NCBI GenBank assembly: GCA_022844125.1
Contig: JALHMI010000002.1
Location: 257,236-307,500, forward strand
Reading direction: 5' to 3'
DNA from: Pirellulales bacterium
GTDB taxonomy: Bacteria > Planctomycetota > Planctomycetia > Pirellulales > PALSA-1355
Length of the DNA: 50,265 nt
A program made the translations under genes and the position numbers. The first letter of the stretch is position 1, and each line of letters opens with the position of its first letter. Below are positions 1 to 7,835 of this stretch, piece by piece. A model generated the notes under the pieces. The model was not told where the DNA came from. It did not search any database and worked only from the letters and a program-made list of their open reading frames with translations.

Positions 1-1172
1 TGCCGGCCCACTTCCCGCGTGACGCTCACGGTCTGCGGATGTTCGACGGCACGCATCTCTACGAGCATGCCGACCCGCGTCAGGGCGAGCACCCCGACTG
101 GGGCACCGTGATTTTCAACTACGGCCGCAACGAGGTCCGCAACTACCTCGTGTCAAACGCCCTGTTCTGGCTCGACCACTACCACATTGACGGGCTGCGC
201 GTGGATGCCGTGGCCTCGATGATCTACCTCGACTACAGTCGCGGTCCGGGCCAGTGGATCCCCAACGAATACGGCGGACGAGAGAATCTCAAGGCGATCA
301 GCTTCCTCAAGGAATTCAACGAACAGGCGCATGCCCAGTATCCCGGCGTGCTCACGATCGCCGAGGAATCAACCGCCTGGACCGGCGTCTCGCGGCCAAC
401 CTATCTCGGTGGCATGGGCTTCAGCCTCAAGTGGAACATGGGCTGGATGAACGACACGCTCCGCTACATGCGGCACGAGCCGGTGCACCGCAAGTTTCAC
501 CACGACGAGTTGACGTTCAGCCTGATCTACGCCTTCAGCGAAAACTTCATGCTCCCCTTCTCGCATGATGAAGTCGTGCACGGCAAGGGTTCGTTGCTCG
601 ATCAGATGCCGGGCGACCTCTGGCAGAAGTTCGCCAATCTGCGGCTGCTCTACGGCTATATGTTCTCGCACCCTGGCAAGAAGCTGATGTTCATGGGCTG
701 CGAGTTCGGCCAGTGGAACGAGTGGAACTACGACACGAACCTGCAGTGGGACCTGCTGCAGTGGGACACCCACCAGGGACTCAAACGCTTCGTCGCGGAC
801 CTCAATCATCTCTATCGCCGCGAACCGGCCCTGCACGAAGTCGATTTCGACAGCAAGGGCTTTGAGTGGGTCGAGTGCCACAACTGGGAGCAGAGCACGC
901 TCGCTTATCTGCGGCGGGCCAAAAATCCGCAGGACTTCATTATCGCCGTCTGCAACTTCACGCCTGTGCCACGGACAATGCACCGCATCGGCGTGCCCGA
1001 GCAGTGCTGGTACGAAGAAGTCATTAACAGCGACTCGACATTCTATGGGGGCAGCAACCTGGGGAATGGTCCCGGCATCATGGCCGAAGAACTACCCTGG
1101 GACGGCCGCCCGTACTCGGTGCCAATCGTCCTGCCACCCTTGGGCATGGTCATGCTCAAGCCGCGCAGATAG
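1..1172 (+). CDS. glgB: 1,4-alpha-glucan branching enzyme, C-terminal part
   Basis: Forms alpha-1,6 branches in glycogen. The frame is open from the window edge (first full codon at 3) to TAG at 1170-1172, so about 389 C-terminal residues are visible and the N-terminal carbohydrate-binding domain lies outside. Family GH13 signatures are clear: [11 protein letters not shown] with the nucleophile Asp codon at 204-206, TIAEEST carrying the acid/base Glu near 363-368, and [13 protein letters not shown] with the third catalytic Asp near 567. The stretch from about 850 to the stop matches the C-terminal beta domain, ending in a PLGMVML motif typical of the family. The first residues ([16 protein letters not shown]) match the usual GlgB sequence before the barrel core. 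No other glycogen gene is in view. It converges on the next gene, with 60 bases between the stops. Identification is secure. Confidence 0.97.
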   Translation, partial: PAHFPRDAHGLRMFDGTHLYEHADPRQGEHPDWGTVIFNYGRNEVRNYLVSNALFWLDHYHIDGLRVDAVASMIYLDYSRGPGQWIPNEYGGRENLKAISFLKEFNEQAHAQYPGVLTIAEESTAWTGVSRPTYLGGMGFSLKWNMGWMNDTLRYMRHEPVHRKFHHDELTFSLIYAFSENFMLPFSHDEVVHGKGSLLDQMPGDLWQKFANLRLLYGYMFSHPGKKLMFMGCEFGQWNEWNYDTNLQWDLLQWDTHQGLKRFVADLNHLYRREPALHEVDFDSKGFEWVECHNWEQSTLAYLRRAKNPQDFIIAVCNFTPVPRTMHRIGVPEQCWYEEVINSDSTFYGGSNLGNGPGIMAEELPWDGRPYSVPIVLPPLGMVMLKPRR

Positions 1173-1232
1173 GGCGAAGCCCTCGAGCGGTCTATGCCAA
1201 GGGTCCGATCAAAGCTGCCGACGCAGTTGGAG

Positions 1233-3686
1233 TCAAAACTCCGCTTCGCTGGCGGCGGTCGAGCGGCGGACGTCAGCTTGTCGCAGCCAGCGAACGTCGG
1301 CGTCGGACTTCAGATCTTCGATCCAGTTGCGATAGATCGCCCGCTGATCCTCGCGCGCAGCGGACAAGTATCGCATCGGATTCTCGCGGGCAAACTCGTC
1401 CCGAAGCTGTTCTTCGGACGGCTCGAACTCAATCGCCCGAACCACGTAGACGATATCCTGTGGCTGGTTAAATGCCACGCCCACGCCCCCGGCGGATAAG
1501 CCGAAGACCATTCGCATAAAGTCGGGACCGGCCTGATCGACACCGTCGACATCGCTCAGTCGCGGCTCTGCGCCCTGCTGCAGCGGCACATTCCCCAGAG
1601 TGAGCCAACTGAAAGGCGCTGGCTCGCTTACCTTCATGTTTGGCTGAGAACCAAATAGCTCGGCCAGCGACTTTTTCTGCGTCCGGGCCTGTTCGGCATA
1701 TTCCTCGCCGCGTTTCTTTGCCAGTTCGCGAGCTTTGCTGAGCTTCCAGGCTTGCACCACTTCGCTGCGGATCTCATCCAGCGGCGGAACGTAGGCCGGT
1801 TCTTCGCTCGTCTTCCAGAACAGGTAGAAGTTATTCTCGCCGTCCTGGTCCATTTCCGCACGATACTCGGGCAGATTCTCGGCGAACGCGAACTGTACGA
1901 ACGGTATTTGCCGTCCCTGGCCTGGCACGGCGCTCTGCGTCTCGCGGAACGACTTGCCGATGTCCGATTTCATGGCCTGCAGCGGCGTGACCGACTTCAG
2001 TTCGCCAACTTCAACATTCTTTCCTTCGGCCAGCTTGTTGAAGTCCAGCGGCTGCGGGGCGATCGCCTTCGCATTCGTCTGCTTTTCAACGGAGTAGATG
2101 TCGTGTTCGTCGGCATACCGTTTCATCTGTCCGGAAAGCTCTTCGAACTGCGCTTGCAGCTTCTCGGCGGCCTTCTGTTGCGCCAGGATGTCGCGAATCT
2201 CGTCCTTTACCTTTTCAAGCGGCTCGAACTGCGGTGCCGCATCTGGCACGGCCGGCTCGGGCACTACTTCATCGCCCGGATCCTTCGGTTTGTCGCCGGC
2301 CGGCGCCGCGTCAGCAGGCGCCGCTTCGGCTGGCTTTTCAGCAGCGGGAGCGGCCTCTGCAGCACCTCCTGTGGATGGGGCCTCCGCAGCCGGCTCTTCG
2401 GCAGCGGGCTTATCTTCCGCAGGGGTTTCAGTCGCTGGAGCTTCCGTAACCGTGGTTTCCGCAGCGGGAGTCTCTTCGGCTGGTTTTTCCTCCTGCAGGC
2501 TCACCAGGCGGAACACCTGTTCGGCCCCGCGCCGGGCTTGAGGCGACTCGCTCGGAGCCGCTTCACCTTCGGCCGGCTTCTCTTCGGGCGCCGTTTCCGT
2601 AGCAGGCGTTTCTTCCGCGGGTTTCTCTTCCGCCGGCGTCTCCGCCGCAGGCGCTGCTTCAGCCGGCTTCTCTGCCGCAGGTTCCGCGGCGGGAGTTTCA
2701 GCAGCGGGAGCTGCGGCGCCCGGCGCTTGAGCGGCCGCGTTGTTCAGGCTCGTTGCCGGGAATCGCTGCTTGTTCTCTTCATAGAACTTCGCGATCTCTT
2801 CCTCGCTCACTTCGCCCTTGAGTTGCTCGGCGAGCGGATCTAGCGATGCCTTGAAGTACTGGAACGATGCCCGCTTGGGCTTGTTGAAGCCGGGCTCGGG
2901 CGACGTCGGATCGGGATAGGCGTTCTTATACTTTTCGTAGAGCTCCTTCACCTCGGCATCGGTCGGTTCCGGCGCCTGGCTCACGAAATCCGCCACAGCC
3001 AGCGGCATCAACTCGGACTTCACGCGCCGATTCAACCGCGAGAAGTATTCGAACCGCTGAGCCGGCGGCACATCGGCCAGCGAACTCACGAAAAACTGGT
3101 AGTACTGCATCGCCAGCAACTCAGTCCGGAACGCATCGAACAGCCGGGCGACGCTAATCGGGCGCTGGGGCTGCAGGCGGCTAATGATTGTCTGTATCTC
3201 GGCGGGAGACAAGCTATCAGACGAGATCTGGCGAATCATGTCGTTAATCGTTTGATCGCTCACCACCAGGCCCATCTGCTTGGCCCGTTCGGCCATCAGC
3301 ATCGTCTCGACCGCCTGCTGCTCCGGTCCACCCGAGGCGTGCTCCATGATGCGATTGTGCCACATCATGAACTGTTGCTGGGCAATCTGCTGCAGCCAGC
3401 GATTGTCCATTCCAGGCTGAGAGAATTGCTTGGCCGCGGATTCGACGACCAGCGCTTCGATGAATCGATTGACCAGTTCACGCTGATATTCGAGACCCTG
3501 CAGTTCGCTCGCCTTGAGGTCGCCGTACTTCGTCTCGACGATCACGGGATTGCCACCCTCGGGGCGGCCGCCGCCCATGTACTGCGAGAGCGGGCCAAGA
3601 AACACGAAGGCGATCATGGCAGCCACGCCGAAGACGGCCATCAGGATCTTCTGGTTCTTGCGGAACAAGGAAAACGGACTTGCCAC
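1233..3686 (-). CDS. SurA/PpiD-like membrane-anchored folding protein with a long Ala/Glu/Pro insert
   Basis: 817 residues. It has an N-terminal cytoplasmic tail and one membrane segment (about residues 13-33), so most of the chain should be periplasmic. Residues about 45-300 are helical and resemble the SurA_N/PpiD chaperone region. At about 295-310 the text reads EEEIAKFYEENKQRFP, the usual lead-in to a parvulin domain. What follows instead is a low-complexity run (about 316-485) of PAAE/KPAE/ETPA units, broken only by a short normal stretch near 382-400. The text then resumes with FEPLEKVKDEIRDIL, the typical end of PpiD-like proteins, and about 320 further residues. I see no convincing parvulin core. 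A role in folding of exported proteins is inferred from family and topology; peptidyl-prolyl isomerase activity is doubtful. Confidence 0.75.
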   Translation of the reverse strand: MASPFSLFRKNQKILMAVFGVAAMIAFVFLGPLSQYMGGGRPEGGNPVIVETKYGDLKASELQGLEYQRELVNRFIEALVVESAAKQFSQPGMDNRWLQQIAQQQFMMWHNRIMEHASGGPEQQAVETMLMAERAKQMGLVVSDQTINDMIRQISSDSLSPAEIQTIISRLQPQRPISVARLFDAFRTELLAMQYYQFFVSSLADVPPAQRFEYFSRLNRRVKSELMPLAVADFVSQAPEPTDAEVKELYEKYKNAYPDPTSPEPGFNKPKRASFQYFKASLDPLAEQLKGEVSEEEIAKFYEENKQRFPATSLNNAAAQAPGAAAPAAETPAAEPAAEKPAEAAPAAETPAEEKPAEETPATETAPEEKPAEGEAAPSESPQARRGAEQVFRLVSLQEEKPAEETPAAETTVTEAPATETPAEDKPAAEEPAAEAPSTGGAAEAAPAAEKPAEAAPADAAPAGDKPKDPGDEVVPEPAVPDAAPQFEPLEKVKDEIRDILAQQKAAEKLQAQFEELSGQMKRYADEHDIYSVEKQTNAKAIAPQPLDFNKLAEGKNVEVGELKSVTPLQAMKSDIGKSFRETQSAVPGQGRQIPFVQFAFAENLPEYRAEMDQDGENNFYLFWKTSEEPAYVPPLDEIRSEVVQAWKLSKARELAKKRGEEYAEQARTQKKSLAELFGSQPNMKVSEPAPFSWLTLGNVPLQQGAEPRLSDVDGVDQAGPDFMRMVFGLSAGGVGVAFNQPQDIVYVVRAIEFEPSEEQLRDEFARENPMRYLSAAREDQRAIYRNWIEDLKSDADVRWLRQADVRRSTAASEAEF

Positions 3687-3899
3687 GGAAACAGTCCTTT
3701 GTGCGTCTGCGGGTGCGAAAAACGAATGCCTGGTCGAAAGCCAGCGCCGCCCAAGGCGGTTGAGAACGCTAGCGGCGCGGCACTTTTGTGCGCTTGCGGG
3801 AATTGTAGGGCCGAAGCTCCGCCCGATGCAATGCCAAAGGCAGCCGGGGTTTGGAGCGAATCCCAGGCTCGACCAGCCCGTGTCTGCCTGACGGGCACA

Positions 3900-5375
3900 T
3901 CAGGCGAAGATTTCAATCCCGCGCCGCTCAGGCGCCGGAAACGGCTCGGCACAGACTAAGCACTGGCTGCGATTGCGTGGCGTCGGTCGGCCGCAATGTT
4001 CGCAGGCGGTGCGAACCGGCCACGGGCGATGCAGCAGATAGGCCGCCAGACCGAACGGTCCGGTCAGCAGGACGAAGATTGCCCAGGCCGCGGCACCTCG
4101 CGACTCGTACCGCGCGTGCCGACGATACGTCCGAACGGCCAGCGCCAGGCAGATCAGGACCAGCAGCGTGTACGGCGCCCAGAACCGGCTCAGCAACTGG
4201 GCGAACGCCGTCGTCATGTCGGGCGCAGCCCCCCGGTTCACCTCGAAGTAGGCCGCCACTGGCATCACGATGGCGTACAAACCAGGAACGTTGAGGATCC
4301 CCAGGAACACCCAATCTTGCCACGGCTGCTCGGGTCGCCGCGGAAACACATCGGCGACCACGTGGCGCAGTTCCTTGCCGTCGGCGGCAAACCAGGTGAT
4401 GGTCGGTGGTGCTTTGCCACGACCGGCCGCGTTCGCTTCCAGAATGAACTCCCCAGACTCGAGGTTGTACAGCATCAGACTCTTATCCTGCAGTTCCGAC
4501 TTGAGCGGAATCGCGCCCAGCGGCTCTCCCTGCAGGCTGAACAACCGCAGCTCGTTCGGCAGCCGCACGACCATCGCATTGGGACGCGCATGCCGCGGGA
4601 TGGCTCCGGCGTGCGGCGTATATCCGCCCAGCGAGACGACCTTGCCCGGAAGCGGAATCGCTTCCACCGTCTGATCGGTCAGACTTATCCGCAGCAACTC
4701 GCCATCCGAGACCAGGAACAGGTCCTCACGCAGCGCAGCGTCGTAATTCGGCTCCGATCCGCGCTTCGTGTACTCCGCTCTCCAGCCCCCTTCCACGAAC
4801 AAGTCGAACGGAACCTTGAATGAATCGGCCGCACTGGGCGGATCGGTACTGAACCCACGCCGCCCGAAGTAGCCCATTCGCCGCCGGGTGCGCGCGTCGT
4901 ACCCAACGAACGCCGCCGTCCCCTCGTGGTCCAGGTTGTAAATCAAGTACCAGAACGTCTTCGTGGGCGAAAGAGCGCTGATTCCCAGCATCCGCATCGA
5001 CCAGTTATTGCGGTCGAGGTAACGGTAGGCAGAGTCGGGATCAGTCGCCGGACGAATGACCTGCGCGTAGTCATCCACCAGATCGCGCGGATCCACTCGC
5101 GTGGCGTTTCCTTCCTTTGGCACATAGGGCCGGCCCTCGAGCGTTTGGTAAATCGGATCGACGTCGCTCTGATAACCAGCCGGATAGATCTTGAGCAACG
5201 CTTCACCGCCGCGGGTGAACACGATCTGCCTCGATGCGTCCTGCGTTCGGAAGGGACGGATGACGTTGTCACCCATGATGAACACAAAGAACCAGGCCGC
5301 GAACAGGCCGACGCCCAAAATCGTCGCCAGCACGAGCGACGCAGCCAGCGAAGCTTTCTTCCAGCGAACAGTCAT
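3900..5375 (-). CDS. membrane protein with C-terminal zinc-ribbon-like tail, ABC-operon associated
   Basis: 491 residues, family not recognised. One hydrophobic segment near the N terminus (about 12-36) is followed by a roughly 300-residue extracytoplasmic region. Two or three more membrane segments lie between about 345 and 450. The C-terminal tail carries two CxxC pairs (CEHCGRP and CLVCAEP), a likely zinc ribbon facing the cytoplasm. It lies 38 bases downstream of the ABC permease gene on the same strand, and so is probably the last gene of the regulator-ATPase-permease operon. The large outer region suggests a sensor or accessory part of that transporter, but this is inference from position. 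Base composition matches its neighbours. Confidence 0.7.
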   Translation of the reverse strand: MTVRWKKASLAASLVLATILGVGLFAAWFFVFIMGDNVIRPFRTQDASRQIVFTRGGEALLKIYPAGYQSDVDPIYQTLEGRPYVPKEGNATRVDPRDLVDDYAQVIRPATDPDSAYRYLDRNNWSMRMLGISALSPTKTFWYLIYNLDHEGTAAFVGYDARTRRRMGYFGRRGFSTDPPSAADSFKVPFDLFVEGGWRAEYTKRGSEPNYDAALREDLFLVSDGELLRISLTDQTVEAIPLPGKVVSLGGYTPHAGAIPRHARPNAMVVRLPNELRLFSLQGEPLGAIPLKSELQDKSLMLYNLESGEFILEANAAGRGKAPPTITWFAADGKELRHVVADVFPRRPEQPWQDWVFLGILNVPGLYAIVMPVAAYFEVNRGAAPDMTTAFAQLLSRFWAPYTLLVLICLALAVRTYRRHARYESRGAAAWAIFVLLTGPFGLAAYLLHRPWPVRTACEHCGRPTPRNRSQCLVCAEPFPAPERRGIEIFA

Positions 5376-5413
5376 CGTGGTTTCTTTCTCGGCTAAAGCG
5401 CGGAGGGTTGTTC

Positions 5414-6070
5414 TTACGAATAGTCACGAGACTGCGCGACCAGGTATATCGCAACTAGATAGGCCAGCTCAACTAGCAACGTGAGCACCACCGTGACCAG
5501 GGGCCCGTACGCAACGATAAACAACAGCAGGAACAACAGAGGCGCCGCAAACAGCGGCAACGCCCGGCTTCCCAGCCAGCGTCCCGGCCGCAGTCCGCTG
5601 AGATACGCCCCCAGGTAGAACAGCGGCAACCGAAACCACATCAGCCAGGTTGCGGTCGTCATCGACCAAAAAAATGGACTGGCATGCGTACCCGGCGTCG
5701 CCGCCCATAGTGCGTAACCCAGAATCGGCACGCCGGCGACCAAAAGCGTCAGCACCACTCCCACGGCTAACTTCGCGGTGAACACGGTCGTGCGCTCGAC
5801 GGGGCGATGCAGCAGAAATAATAGCGTTCCTCGGCTGAGTTCGCCCGCCGTTTGCCAGAATCCCAAGGCGATGCCCGTCGCCCCACCAACCACGAGCAAC
5901 CAGTTCTCGAGCGATGTGCTGACAAAAGGGATTCGCCCCTGGTCGCTATAGTTCATGTTCATACTGATAAACATGTTCAGAGGGAAATAGAACATCAGCT
6001 CGGCAATGACTGCCAGCGCCACCAGCGGCGCAAGCTCTCGCGATTCTTTCCAAACCAGCGCCTTTAGCAT
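5414..6070 (-). CDS. ABC-2 type transporter permease
   Basis: 218 residues from ATG at 6070. Reading further upstream gives Arg/Gly-rich text with no homology value, which is why I chose this start. It begins MLKALVWKESREL, the usual cytoplasmic start of ABC-2 permeases, and is then nearly all hydrophobic with about six membrane segments. Its ATG lies inside the last codons of the ATPase gene (the ATPase stop is at 6064-6066, a 7-base overlap), so translation is probably coupled. With the ATPase it should form an exporter under the YtrA-type regulator. The substrate cannot be read from sequence. Confidence 0.85.
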   Translation of the reverse strand: MLKALVWKESRELAPLVALAVIAELMFYFPLNMFISMNMNYSDQGRIPFVSTSLENWLLVVGGATGIALGFWQTAGELSRGTLLFLLHRPVERTTVFTAKLAVGVVLTLLVAGVPILGYALWAATPGTHASPFFWSMTTATWLMWFRLPLFYLGAYLSGLRPGRWLGSRALPLFAAPLLFLLLFIVAYGPLVTVVLTLLVELAYLVAIYLVAQSRDYS

Positions 6071-6999
6071 CGCAGTGGCTCCCGATCGAAAGAGGGCAGC
6101 GGCCGCGTCTCGCCGCGGGTGTAGGAGATGAACGCGTCCTCGAGATTCATCTCCACTTCCTCCACGTGAATCGCGCCCAGCTGCTCTGCCAGTTCGCGGT
6201 GCACTTCGCCATAGTTCACCACTACGATCTCCAGTCGATTGCCGATTTGTCGCTGGCTGACCAGTCCCTCGCAATCGGGAAACCGCGGCACACTACCGGA
6301 GAATTCCAGCACGACGCGGCGGAGCGCCGCTTTGAACGTGTCTGTCGGACAATCGACGCGGAGCACGCCATCGACCAGAATCCCGATCCGATCGGCCACG
6401 CGTTCGACGTCGCTCAGAATGTGCGAGCTGAAGAAGATGGTTCGCCCACTGCGCTGGATCAGATGAATCATCGATTCCAGAAAATCGCGGCGCACAACGG
6501 TATCGAGGCCCAACGTCGGATCGTCAAGCACGAGCAGTTCGGGATCAGGAGCAAGTGCAAGTGCGAGACTGACCTGAGCTCGCTGGCCGTTCGACAAGCG
6601 GCCCATCTTGCTCTTCGGCGAGATGCGAAAGTGATCCAGGATCTCGTCCAGAAAGCGGCCGTGCCAACGCTCGGGCGCATAAAACGCTTGCGTGAAACGA
6701 GTCGCTTGTGCCACCGTCATCCAGCGATAGAGAGGATGGCCTTCAGCGAGGTAGGCAACGCGAGCGCGTGTGTCGGGCGTCAGCGAGCTACTGTCGTCTC
6801 CCAGAAGCTTCGATGATCCGGCATCCGGCTGAACCATGCCCATCAGCATTTTGACAAGCGTGGATTTGCCGGCGCCATTGCGGCCGAGAAATCCGTAGAC
6901 ACAACCGGCCGGCACGCGGAGGTTGACGGTGTTGACCACGCACCGCGGACCGTAGTATTTCGTCAACCCTTCGATGACGATTGCGTCGCTCATGGCCAT
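6064..6999 (-). CDS. ABC transporter ATP-binding protein
   Basis: Nucleotide-binding subunit of the YtrA-controlled exporter, about 311 residues. Visible motifs are Walker A GRNGAGKST, signature-like LSNGQRAQVSLA in place of the usual LSGGQ, Walker B ELLVLDDPTLGLD (Asp where most ABC proteins have Glu) and the switch FFSSHIL. The C-terminal 90 residues form the usual extra domain. The reading frame extends to a TTG at 7044 next to the regulator's stop, but homology begins at MAMSDAIVIEGL. I place the start at ATG 6999; ATG 6993 is an alternative. It overlaps the permease gene by 7 bases. The Asp for Glu in Walker B could slow hydrolysis; this is an observation, not a tested effect. Confidence 0.9.
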   Translation of the reverse strand: MAMSDAIVIEGLTKYYGPRCVVNTVNLRVPAGCVYGFLGRNGAGKSTLVKMLMGMVQPDAGSSKLLGDDSSSLTPDTRARVAYLAEGHPLYRWMTVAQATRFTQAFYAPERWHGRFLDEILDHFRISPKSKMGRLSNGQRAQVSLALALAPDPELLVLDDPTLGLDTVVRRDFLESMIHLIQRSGRTIFFSSHILSDVERVADRIGILVDGVLRVDCPTDTFKAALRRVVLEFSGSVPRFPDCEGLVSQRQIGNRLEIVVVNYGEVHRELAEQLGAIHVEEVEMNLEDAFISYTRGETRPLPSFDREPLRC

Positions 7000-7044
7000 C
7001 CCCGTAAGTTTCAGAGTATTGCGCGTACCTTCAAACAAACCCAA

Positions 7045-7437
7045 TTAGCTCGTCGTTGAACCCGTTTGCCATTGGAACTGTTTGATGCGGCTGTCGATCA
7101 ACTCCAGCACTTCGCCACTGTCACAGCCCAGTCCCACGGCCTCGATCAGCAGCTTGTCCACCGCGTCTTGCAGCCGGGACTGCCGCTCCTGGCGTGTGAG
7201 AGTAGGTCGCGCGGAGCGGACGAAGACCCCCATTCCTGGTCGCGTATAAACTGCCCCTTGCCGCTCGAGCTCTGTGTAAGCGCGGGCCACGGTGTTCGGG
7301 TTGATCACCAGTGTTTGTGAGAGCTCACGCACCGACGGGAGCCGCTCATCGGGCGTGAGTCGCCCTCGAGCGATGCCGGCGCAGATTTGCTCCGCAAGCT
7401 GCTGATAAATCGGGACACCGGTCGTGGCTTGGATCAT
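7045..7437 (-). CDS. GntR-family transcriptional regulator, YtrA subfamily
   Basis: 130 residues from ATG 7437. The N-terminal winged helix-turn-helix carries the typical text VPIYQQLAEQI, LPSVRELSQTL and NPNTVARAYTELERQG. A short C-terminal helical dimerisation tail of about 50 residues marks the YtrA subfamily, which usually controls adjacent ABC transporter genes. An in-frame ATG at 7458 adds seven residues but lies inside the palindrome and at the predicted transcript start. The start MIQATTG resembles known YtrA starts and has GGAGAG 13 bases upstream. The gene is first in the operon with the ATPase, permease and membrane protein. Autoregulation through the palindrome is likely. Confidence 0.92.
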   Translation of the reverse strand: MIQATTGVPIYQQLAEQICAGIARGRLTPDERLPSVRELSQTLVINPNTVARAYTELERQGAVYTRPGMGVFVRSARPTLTRQERQSRLQDAVDKLLIEAVGLGCDSGEVLELIDSRIKQFQWQTGSTTS

Positions 7438-7455
7438 GAATTCCACATCGCTCTC

Positions 7456-7484
7456 CATCTGTACTAGTTGTACTAGTACAGATG
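7456..7484. promoter_or_regulatory. perfect 13-bp-arm palindrome, probable YtrA-type operator
   Basis: Arms CATCTGTACTAGT and ACTAGTACAGATG match perfectly around a 3-base centre (TGT). The site covers the spacer and -10 box of the predicted promoter at 7467-7495 and sits directly before the regulator gene. This is where a GntR-type repressor would block its own operon. Binding by the adjacent regulator is inference. Confidence 0.75.
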
Positions 7485-7495
7485 TTTTCCGTCAA
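7467..7495 (-). promoter_or_regulatory. predicted sigma-70 promoter of the YtrA-type operon
   Basis: On the minus strand TTGACG (7490-7495) is followed by a 17-base spacer and TACAAC (7467-7472). Transcription would start near 7460, giving a leader of about 22 bases before ATG 7437. The -10 box lies within the palindromic operator. Confidence 0.55.
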
Positions 7496-7835
7496 GCATG
7501 AGGGCTACCTTCGGGGGACCCTAGTGCAGGCCCGTTTGGCGAACTTGGCTTGACAACCGGGTGAGCTGAGCATTAAGCCAGTACCGCGAGAGCGATTGCG
7601 GCAGCCGGCAGTAAGAAAACCAGTGAATAGGTAAGTCGCTATAGAGTAGTGACTTGCGAGCGATAACTGCCGTCGCTGGCTCGGAAACGTGCTTGCCAAA
7701 AGCGGAGAATGAATTAAGAGAGTCTGATATTCGTTCGTGGCATGAGGCGGTCCATCGGGCCGATTTTCCCAGCAAGATCCCGAGTTTTCGGCGATGGACT
7801 GCCCCCAGCGTGGCAGCAAGGACAGATAACGGAAG
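7496..7835. other. intergenic region between the YtrA-type operon and topA
   Basis: This stretch holds the upstream region of topA. I see no convincing gene: minus-strand frames here are short, have no recognisable motif and run into topA. AAGGA at 7819-7823 and GGAAG directly before the topA ATG are the only ribosome-binding-like signals. No clear -35/-10 pair was found. Confidence 0.4.

Noticed and set aside
1752-2843. 363-codon plus-strand frame opposite the SurA/PpiD-like gene
   Set aside because: Its Arg/Phe/Gly-rich repeats are the reverse reading of the Ala/Glu/Pro insert.
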